From assembly GCF_000247695.1 (NCBI RefSeq), contig NW_004624784.1:6462852-6526851 (forward strand): 64,000 bases of DNA, read 5' to 3'. Source of the DNA: Heterocephalus glaber (taxonomy: Eukaryota; Chordata; Mammalia; Rodentia; Bathyergidae). Position numbers and translations under genes: made by a program. Below are positions 55,641 to 64,000 of this stretch, in pieces. Positions within the stretch are counted from its first letter, which is position 1. Every line of letters starts with the position of its first letter. The notes below the pieces were generated by a model, which saw only the letters and a list, made by a program, of their open reading frames with translations, made no database searches and was not told the DNA's origin.

Positions 55641-58170
55641 TACACAGGCATCTTTTATCCAGCCCAAGTTACAGACAGTATCTTTAGAAAATTCTTTCAA
55701 CTCTCCCCTTATCTAAAACTCTTCCTGCCTGGCTCCCTCCCATCCTGTGGGAGCCCCCAACACCCCCTGCCCTTACAAAAACAGGCATTCCTCTCTGAGG
55801 GAGAAAAGAACACATAGTTCCAAAGCACAGTTTTATTTTTGCTTCTATCCTTTGTACCCCTCAGAACGCAGAGACTCCAGTGCTCACAGATATTTTGAAT
55901 CCGTGGAATACAGAAGATAACTCTTATTCTCCAACGCTCAGAACTCTTTAGCAAAAGGGACTGTGGTGGTGCTCAGCTTTTAACTGCCCCAGAGGAGAAG
56001 ACCTCATGAATCCAGGGAGTTCCACGCAAACAGGAATGGAAGGGGGCTGGAAAGAGATGCAGTTTCTCTTTTTAAAGTTATTGTTTCCAATACCTCGATC
56101 TCATTGCTCCTACCTAGTCTCAATCTGTGTTCACACAGAGGACTGGTATTTCTCCCTCTGGAAAGATGCTGAACCACTGCAAGTGAACTAGCTACCTGAC
56201 ATAGAGTCTCTGAATGTCCCCACCACAGTGCCCAGGGTTAGAGCTATAATAGAACATACCCATGCTAACACCTGTACCCCACCTGCCATGTCCTGGAGCT
56301 CAAGAACAGGTTCTTCCTTCCACTCTCAGGCTACACTCCCCAGTGTTTATCCTGTGTTTTCTTACTGGCTTCTACCACTTTGCCCAGTTCCTCGGGTTGA
56401 CAGCTTGCCTACCTAGCCTTCTAGGATTTCTTGCCAGTTACAGTGGTATCTTTGGTGATCTCCATCAGAAACATGTCTGAGAAGCTAAGGGCAAAGCGCA
56501 CTCTACTCTCATGATCAGCTCAAACACACAGGACCCCAACTAGGCCCACAGTCCCCCATGGCTTATGGCCATGAGTCCTGACCCTGTGGGACATTTTATG
56601 CCCACTTCAAAGTATGGCCTTGGCAATGTCCAAGCTGACCCTGTCATCAAGGGCTGAGAAGCAGCTAAAGATGCTGTTCAAGAGAAGACATAAAAGAGGA
56701 TGGCAAGGCACACACAATTCCCCAAGGTCCTTCTTCTGATTGGCTACTAGAGATCATGGCCAAGGGTTGAGAGAAATGAAAACCAAAAAATATCATCTCC
56801 TTGGTGACTACATACATTCCACTAAGTTTCAAAAGAGAATGCTGAATAGTGCCATGGACGATATAAGCAGAAGGTCCTTGGATATGAGGAGCCACCCCTC
56901 ATCCTCACTGGACATTGCCTTGAATTTCCAGTTATAGTTTCCTGGTAGCACTCCTGTCCTTATTGCCTATCCATCCATTAGAAATCTCTGATTGACGTAT
57001 CAAGCATATTTTCAAATCTCCAATTTCCTGAACTTGAGGAAAAGCAGGCTTACCTGCCTAGAGTTCTAGGGGCTACCTGATCAGCACATGAAACTGCGCC
57101 CTCTTCTACACACTCACTCCAGCCAGGCAGCTAAGCCTCTGTGGTCAGGACTCTAGTCAGGCCTCCTCATGATTTGCATATAATCACACAATGCCAGGCA
57201 CAACAAAGCCACTCAATACAGCAGAGCCTTCTCAGCTGAGTTTAAGGTTTAATCTCCTTAATACAAAAGTTTCTGCTTTGCTTTTGCTGGGTTCTGGGAC
57301 TCTTGCTAATGATGCTAAACAAATAATCACCCTTTATCCCCTTCTGGAGGCTTTGCTGGGTGTATTGTGGCCGCACAGGCCTTGACTGTTGTGGTTTACG
57401 GGCCAGGCCTGCACCTGCACTATTCGTGTGATCTCATTTGGACGCCAAGCTGAACTTTTAAAGAGAGCCAAGTGTAGCAGCAGTGAGCAGAGCTGGGGCA
57501 AAGCCAACGGCCCAGGGGCTACCAGAACTCCTGGCTAACTCTATGCTGTCCATTCTCATGTAGCTCCTGCTCATCCCCCTGGGAAACACTCCCTCTCCAT
57601 CCCACTTTCCAAGATCTAGCTCCTTCTTTATGCTTCTTCTAGGTCTATCTTCCTCCTCCAGAGTCTAACCTGTGCACACTTCCCCTTCCAGACTCACCTC
57701 CCACCTCTGTCTCTGCACCCTGCTCCACATCATCTGGTAACCATTTCTAAGTCAATTTTCCTGTTTTGTTCAGTCTTACCCTTGGGACTCATCAGGGGAC
57801 TCAGGCAGGCCCAAGCTAAGAGCCTCCAGGGCACCACAACAAAAGCAGGCCTTCTAGCCTCCACTCCAGCTCCTCAGGTGTTGAGAATGAACCAAGAATC
57901 CAGTTTTCAGAAATTATAATCAGCCTGGTGGCCTGAATGAGGGTGCCCTGAATGTCATGATTATTTTTGTGTAATAATCTCAAAACTTATAATCACTAAG
58001 TCTTATATAATTCTCAAAACTTATAATAATCATTTTATTATATTTCACAATGCTGTAGTTCTGAAGCATGTTCAACCAGATGAGTCTTCTGCTCTAAATG
58101 GAATTGATGAGAATAACTCTGTAGTATCTTGCTAGTGAATAAACTGATCTGGGGGTCTAAAGATGGTCTT
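55641..58170. other. unrecognised stretch, about 2.5 kb
   Basis: No transposable element or gene recognised. A pyrimidine-rich part at 57545-57730 could be a very old L2. Short frames only. Confidence 0.4.
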
Positions 58171-58172
58171 AA

Positions 58173-58335
58173 GAGCTGGGCATGGTGATGCACACCTATA
58201 ATCCCAGCATTCGGGAGGCTGAAGTAGAAGGATCGCCATGAATTTGAGACCAACTTGGACTACAGGGTGAGTTCAAGGCCAACCTGAACTACATGGTGAG
58301 ACCCTGTCTCTTAAATAAATAAATAAATGTCTCAT
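58173..58335 (+). repeat. B1 SINE
   Basis: 'agctgggcatggtgatgcac', 'ataatcccagcattcgggag', 'gatcgccatgaatttgagac' and an aaat-type tail (58314-58335). Confidence 0.96.
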
Positions 58336-60095
58336 TTTTATGGCTTCTGTCTTGGTGAGTGTGGATGGAAGGCTTAACTGAGCTAGGACTGTTAACCTAA
58401 AAGACTGTCTATGGCTTATCCAGCATGGCACTCAGGATAACCAGAACCCTTGCAAAAAGTCTATTTCAAAAGAACTATGCAGAGGCCACAAGGCTTCATA
58501 TGACCTGGCTCAGAAATCCCAGAATCTCACTTCTGCCAGATTCTATTGTTCATGTAGATTCAAAGAAAGGGAATTTGCAGGGATCTTTAATCTACTGCAC
58601 CAGCTTTAAAAAGTCTTCTCAGGAGCCACCAGCCCTTGTAAGTCGTATAGGGATATATTGTCCTAGGCATAACTCTCATTCTTTCCCACAGAGACAAATA
58701 ACAACCTACTCTTGCCCTGCCTGGTACCATGTCCCCAAATGACCCATTGCTTGATTGTCTCTCACCTGCTTTGGCTTCTGGCAGACCTTTGGTTTCTCTC
58801 CGCTGTTGTGAGACCCAGAGCTACCTTCTTCTGTTTTTTGTACACAAATAATTTATATTGGACATAAGAAAGCTTAAGTGAGGTCAGGACAGATATTAAA
58901 GATGTTACCACAAGATAAGGGGTTAATGTCCCAAACTAAAAGTCCCTTCTTAGTCCTTGCAGAATAGCTCCTGCAGTGAGGCCCTGCTGTAGGGAAGACC
59001 TGTCACAATGTTGCTGCTCTGAAGTTCTCTGGGAGTCATAGTGGACCATGGAGTTGAAGTAGGCAAGGAGAGTGGTGAGAGAATAGGTTTCTATCTGCCA
59101 CGCCACTTCATTCTGAGTCACATCAACACCTAAGTTACACCTGGTCAGACAGGCTCCAGCAGACCCATCTGGCCCAAGCCAGCTGCACATTTCCTGTCTC
59201 CAAGCTGGGAGTGGCAGGTGTCTGGCAGGGCACAGTCCTTGCTCTCACAGTAGGGACACAGGGTCACATGGGCCAGGACCACAGACAACTCTTTTAAATT
59301 TTCTTCATAAATAAATAAATACATAAATTTTCTTCATAATAGGTTTCAAACTTTATTATAAGTCATACAAAAAGGAATGACGAATACAATAATAAACTCC
59401 CATGTACCATAAGACAATTTAAGAAATAAAATATGACTACATGTAATGTTGGAGAGAGACTAAGACCTGTTCATTTCCATGTAGGATGGAAGGAAGAATT
59501 GGTGGGAAGGAGGTAAGCAAACTTTGCCATCAGTAATAGCTGCTATATTCAGAGAGAAATGATGACTGGTGCCACAGTCAAAGGGAACAGCATGAGTCTG
59601 GAAACAGACTGAACAAAGAACATCTTTCCTTCAACTCCCAGCTCAGTCTCCTCAGATCCCAGTGTGAACTAGCCACTGTTCTTAGGGATTCCCTAGGGAT
59701 TGAATGTCATGTTTCTTTCTGCACTCAGGCACATGCACAATTATGTCTATGTCTCTCTCCCACACTTCCCTACAAACTCTATATCTGTGTCTTATTACTT
59801 TTCTCTCTTAAATTTTTCTACAAAGTCAGGACTCTGTTACTGAGTTGAAAGTGTGATTCACCCTTGGAAAACCCCCATGACTAATGGGCTGGGGACAGGA
59901 GAGTTAACAGAAAGAGAAAAGTGGGTTAAAAACTAAGATCACAATACATCCAGAACCCAGACCCTGGCTTCTAATATCAGTCTTCAATAAAAGGAGCCAG
60001 AATTCTTTGGGAAAATGGCAGCTTCTATTGGGATTGGGGCAGGAAATATACAAGGAGAGTCTGGTAATATCCTATAATGCCAAAAAAGTAAGGAA
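58336..60095. other. mostly unrecognised stretch
   Basis: A 105-codon plus frame (58425-58742) has no recognised domain. Around 59320-59430 'caaactttattataagtcat' and 'cccatgtaccataagacaat' recall an old LINE fragment. An ataa-type run lies at 59308-59325. Confidence 0.4.
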
Positions 60096-60097
60096 GT

Positions 60098-60100
<3 letters not shown>

Positions 60101-60137
<37 letters not shown>
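60101..60137. repeat. (CA)n microsatellite
   Basis: Uninterrupted CA dinucleotides, about 18 units. Confidence 0.98.
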
Positions 60138-60139
<2 letters not shown>

Positions 60140-60314
60140 TTAAATATATCAAAAGAAGAAGGGGAAAACCTCATGTGCAGAATTCCAAATAATTTACATA
60201 GATGCTGCACCCACTGGGAGATGGTACATAACTCCCTGCTCATCAAATGTGGACTCTGTAGAATGATTTTTTCTTCCAACAAGTATAGTATGGAAAGATG
60301 GAAAATTAATAAGT

Positions 60315-60805
60315 AATTTTACAGTAGAAGAAACACAACAAGCTCTACTTCAACCAAGTGATCAAGGTCAATATCAGCAGTGATGTGTCATGTTGACAGT
60401 GTGCATCCTTGTTATGAGGTGATGAAAATGGCATTTTTCTCACTATGGTCTTCTAATTAAAAACCCATAGCTCCAGTCAAATTACTAGAAAAATATCAGA
60501 TAAATCCCAATGCAGGGAAATTCTACAAAATATCTGTTTAGATCACCAAAAACAAGGGAAGTCTGAGTAACTGTCACAACTGTTAGTAGGAAAAAGAGAG
60601 AGATTACCGAATATAATGTATGATCTGGGACAGAACATGACAATAGGTAAAAACTAAGGAAATCTGAACAAAGTATGAATTTTAGTTAATAATAAACTAC
60701 TGGTTTATTAATTATAATGAATATACCTTATTCATATAAGATGTTAGGAAAAACAGGATATGAGGTACATGAGAACTTTCTTTAAATCTAAAACTGATCT
60801 GAAAA
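60315..60805 (+). repeat. old L1 3' untranslated region (L1ME-like)
   Basis: Motifs in order: 'ttcaaccaagtgatcaaggt', 'tgatgaaaatggcatttttc', 'aaaacaagggaagtctgagt', 'ggtaaaaactaaggaaatct', 'gaattttagttaataataaa' and 'ttaggaaaaacaggatatga'. This is the distinctive 3' end of old mammalian L1 subfamilies. No coding part is attached. Confidence 0.85.
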
Positions 60806-61378
60806 AGAGTATGAAAAATATATGTTGGTATAGTTCAAGAAATTAGCTGTAAAAATAGATGAAAAATAAACTGAGGGAACTTCAGAATCATGGAAGTTAA
60901 TAAGTCTCCAATCTGTCAAATCAGAGAAAAGTTAGCAAATCAGAGCTGAATATAGCAACCAAGAACACCATTAGGAGCCAGATTTAGGAAATAGTATCAA
61001 TAGAAGTCAGAGTGCTAGGGGAAACAGGAGGAGGACTGGAGACCACCTAACAAATGCAGATAAGCTAACAGATATGATAGGCAAAAAGACAGGATGATGC
61101 ACTCCGCCCCCATTAGAGGCCTTAAACTAGAGATGGATTCAGCAACACAGGTCTTTAAAACAGCGGTGAAAAACAGGATGAGCAAGTGAGACATATGCTT
61201 AAGCAGTCTCCATTTTTCAAGAACATACACAAACACACAGTTTATTAGAATGCTTGTCTATGGCAGATGAAAATCAGAATAAATGGGGGAATAAGTAAAT
61301 CAAATAGGAAAGGGATCCTTCCCAGACTAACAATGAAAATGTGCCAAGAACTGAGTATGATTACTCAGACCTCTACAT
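60806..61378. other. unrecognised non-coding stretch
   Basis: No recognised repeat or gene. Confidence 0.4.
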
Positions 61379-61379
61379 C

Positions 61380-61482
61380 TGAGGGGCATGTGTGTTTGTG
61401 AGTTGGGGGGACAGAGAAGAAGGTGGGGAGAGAGAAGGAGAATGGGGAGGGAGAGAAGAAGAGAAGAGAGAAAGGGAAAGAA
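61380..61482. repeat. GA-rich low-complexity tract
   Basis: gagaag, gagagaag and gggag words dominate. Confidence 0.8.
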
Positions 61483-61484
61483 AA

Positions 61485-61895
61485 GGACACAGAAAGTTTA
61501 AAGGGGTAATAAACAGAATCAGATGAGATTTTTCAAAACTAGAGGATCAGCAGTGAGAAAGCACTAGGAGACAGAAGAGGTTGAAGAAGCTGGAGAAAGA
61601 AGGTAAAAGGGCATGGTATGCATGGTCAAGCAAGGATTCTTCTGTGAGAGACAAGGAAAGAGGGAGTGCTCTATGAAAGTCAACTGTCAACTGAGGAAGT
61701 TTTTTTTGAAAGAGCTATATCCTCCCTGTCAAGTAAGATATTAAATAAAAACCCTGGAAGACAGAGGGGAAAAAAAGCGATATTGGTGAGAGAAAAGAAG
61801 CTGAAGTAACGCAGAAGAGACCAGCAGCTCAAAGGAAATGCTAAGGTCACAGTCATGGTATTATGAAGGAGGCACTGCCACTATCTTGGGTATTT
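61485..61895. other. unrecognised purine-rich stretch
   Basis: No family recognised. Confidence 0.4.
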
Positions 61896-61899
61896 GCCC

Positions 61900-62030
61900 C
61901 ACTCTACCATCAGTTAGTTACATTACCTGATTTACCAACCCTTTACCTCTCTAAGCCTCAGTTTCCTCATCTACAAAATGAAAGGTTGGAGCCAATACAC
62001 CCCTGTCTCTGATTCTAGTGATTAAGACAA
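61900..62030 (+). repeat. MIR SINE
   Basis: 'gcctcagtttcctcatctac' with 'ccctttacctctctaa' before it is the MIR core. Confidence 0.8.
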
Positions 62031-62534
62031 TGTGTGAGTCAACACAGGGAGGAAGTCTAGTGGCATTACCTGGTCATGGCTGGTTTCCTACTAAAGTAAA
62101 CTTTTAATATTTTACTCTCATTCTCCCTCTCCTATTGCCAATCATGTGAACTAAGTTCAGGGAGCATTCTCTGGAATCTAAACACAATCAGTACTCAATT
62201 CTCCATCTTGTATCATGATCTCTCACATGACATATCTATGTCCTTCCTCCAGGGGAAAAGTCCACTCAGGTCTGGCGATTCTTTTGTATTTTCACGGGAC
62301 TAAGCCTAGCAAAGGGGTACATTAGCTGTAATTGCCACATGCTAGAGTGAAAATATTCCCACTGCCCAAAGACTCCAAGGCCAGACTTCTCAAAATAGAG
62401 AACAGTTAAGATCCAACTTTTGATTTTAACTTCAATCTGAGGAAGAACTTTTAAAAAAAAATTTTTATTATTCCCCAAAATCCTATCCAATGACCTAGTT
62501 TTATGGAAATTTTCTATCTTGTCTCATGTTGATC

Positions 62535-62640
62535 CAGGGCAAGTCACTTCACTTCGCTGAGCCTCAGTGTCCCCCATCTACAAAATAAGAGAGTTGAAGG
62601 ACATCACCCCAGGGTCCCTCCCAGTTCTAATACTTGCTCT
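62535..62640 (+). repeat. MIR SINE fragment
   Basis: 'gggcaagtcacttcacttcg' and 'agcctcagtgtcccccatct' match the MIR core. Confidence 0.75.
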
Positions 62641-62889
62641 CACTGGAGTAACCTGACCCTTACTCACTATGTAGAAAGTAACTATTGAAGATGATTTCAT
62701 AGAAGGAAGGGAAACATAGCGATCCGCAGGCCATGACTAATAGACAAAGAATGGAAACAGACTAGAAGGTTACAGAATGTCCCATAAGATCTCAGGGCAG
62801 GAAGAAGCTCATCTACTTTCTCACAGAGGAAGAAAAGTTCATGAGATGAACCACACTCTGCCACCTGGAAAGGTTATGTAATTGATATG

Positions 62890-63055
62890 CATAGAGCAGG
62901 CTTGGAAGCCAGAACATCTGATTCTGATTCTCTTTCTGAACTCACCTCCCTTTAACAGGAGACCCTGAGCAAGAGACTTGACCTCTTTGAGCCTCCATTT
63001 CTTACTTGATAAAATGAGATTCATTGTAATGTTCATCTTTAAATGTTGCTGCATT
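62890..63055 (+). repeat. MIR SINE
   Basis: 'gcttggaagccagaacatct', 'ctgagcaagagacttgacct' and 'gcctccatttcttacttgat' follow MIR. Confidence 0.8.
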
Positions 63056-63089
63056 AAAAAGGCTAGAGCTTGTCAAATTCCTCACAAAG

Positions 63090-63225
63090 CTTTGCTACTT
63101 GAAGTGTGGTCCCAGTGGATACAGCCTTACCTGAGAACTCATTAGAAGTTCAAAAATCTCAGGGTCCCATCACATATGAGCTATAGACCTGAATCAGAAT
63201 CTCTTTTTAAAAGATCTCCAGGTGG
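63090..63225 (-). mobile_element. MER5A-like hAT transposon, antisense
   Basis: 'ctacttgaagtgtggtccca', 'gaactcattagaagttcaaa' and 'tgaatcagaatctcttttta' match MER5A in the opposite orientation to the copy at 27298. Confidence 0.7.
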
Positions 63226-63574
63226 TTGGCTGAGACAGTAAAGTTTTAGAATTGTGGTAAAACATTACATGGCTGTTCAACATAATTCCATCAAAATAAT
63301 TAAGATAATAACCCCAATCCTCCCACCCACACTCTGAACCACTGCAAGGCACCCTCCCCTACGTTTCCTCCTCTCCTTGGTCAGACTCCCTCACTCAAGC
63401 CCCAATTCACCACTTCCTGCAAGCTCACAGTGCCACCTACTGGAAAAACAAGGATAGGGTTTCTGAGCCACTCAGTTGGAAACTAAGCAAGTGACAGAAG
63501 TGATGATCAAGGCAGTCAGGCACTCATAAGCGTGGGGAGGCATTTGGAGGAGTGGCTATACAGGAAGATAACCT

Positions 63575-63670
63575 GCGATGTGTTAGCCTCATGTGACAAA
63601 TAAGCATTGGAAATGTGGCTAGGCTGAGTTGGGATGTGCAGTTAAGTAAAACATACAATGGATTTCAAAA
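63575..63670. mobile_element. possible hAT-type repeat cut by L1
   Basis: 'tggaaatgtggctaggctga' and 'gatgtgcagttaagtaaaac' resemble a common mammalian DNA-transposon repeat. It ends abruptly where L1-like sequence starts. Confidence 0.4.
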
Positions 63671-63671
63671 A

Positions 63672-64000
63672 TTCAGTAAAAAGGCAGAGGACAAGGCTTC
63701 CGGGTCACCATACCACCGCCCCCAGTGCTGAGGATGTGAGCCCTGCAGGTGCCAACAACACACATCCCTCCCCCAACACCCGGTGAAATAAGAAGACACA
63801 TAAACAAGTTTCAAAACCACACTTCCAGGTCACCTGAAGCAACCCCAAAGGTAAACAAGGTGGAACACTCTGATACTCAACCACTGGACTCCCTGAACTG
63901 GCAACAAAAGAGGATCTGGAAAAAATCAAATCAGAAATAATTTCTCAGATAACAGCAGAGATTGTGCCTATAGTGTAAGACATGATTAATAAATCTAGAG
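63672..64000 (+). mobile_element. L1 LINE, 5' region, continuing past the window
   Basis: A GC-richer leader (63672-63748) with 'gcttccgggtcaccatacca' is followed by an ORF1-like frame. The orientation is rightward, so the rest of the element (ORF2, 3' end) would lie beyond the window. The 5' start is uncertain. Confidence 0.7.
63749..64000 (+). pseudogene. L1 ORF1 N-terminal part, frameshifted
   Basis: ORF1p is the RNA-binding chaperone of L1. The frame from 63749 shows 'LDSLNWQQKRIWKKSNQK', which resembles the N-terminal region of mammalian L1 ORF1p before the coiled coil. It stops at 63938-63940. Homology continues in another frame ('IKSEIISQITAEIVPIV'), so a one-base indel lies in or near the A run at about 63919-63925. 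A further stop occurs at 63976-63978. The copy cannot make ORF1p. The 3' part is outside the window. Confidence 0.7.

Overview
The window reads as rodent nuclear DNA from a gene-poor intron or intergenic region. I found no intact protein-coding gene, no tRNA or rRNA gene, no CRISPR array and nothing bacterial. No open frame exceeds about 210 codons, the frames on the two strands overlap freely, and the longest ones run through repeats. The annotation is therefore mostly a record of transposable-element history. Families are named from memory of their consensus sequences, without a search, and most boundaries are good to about 10-20 bases.

Organism: there are ten tRNA-derived ID-type SINEs (recognisable by the gatttagctcagtgg A-box region and the gttcgatccc B-box region, with A tails), two 7SL-derived B1 SINEs and one B1-ID fusion. 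These point to a rodent. The murid hallmarks B2 and B4 are absent and the IDs are not of the squirrel type. My best inference is a non-muroid rodent, possibly a castorimorph such as a beaver, but this is not proven.

Layout: 1-19 kb is mostly unrecognised single-copy-looking DNA carrying old MIR and L2 fragments, three full IDs, a MER5A-like hAT, another hAT remnant (13.7 kb) and an ID copy lacking its 3' half (13.97 kb). 19.2-21.8 kb is a nest: old L1 relics interrupted by a terminal-inverted-repeat DNA transposon, two IDs and a B1, followed by a short hAT element. 22-36 kb holds MIR, L2, MER5A and a pogo/Tigger-like miniature element, a well-preserved L2 3' region (31.6-32.2 kb), and a diverged local duplication (32.7 and 33.35 kb). 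36-43 kb holds a second duplicated motif, a TA-flanked DNA transposon split by an ID, an antisense retrocopy-like 3' end (40.8 kb), a MaLR-like LTR and, beside it, a 139-base near-perfect hairpin (42.73-42.87 kb). 44-48.5 kb holds a Tigger fossil with part of its transposase reading frame, a MaLR LTR and a second, internally deleted Tigger. 48.5-64 kb is sparse, with an interrupted MIR, a B1-ID fusion leading into a GA microsatellite, a B1, an old L1 3' end, and at the right edge the 5' part of an L1 whose ORF1 is frameshifted.

No genes work together here. The most unusual signals are the hairpin at 42.7 kb, the 3'-less ID flanked by perfect 17-base direct repeats at 13.97 kb, and the two local duplications.
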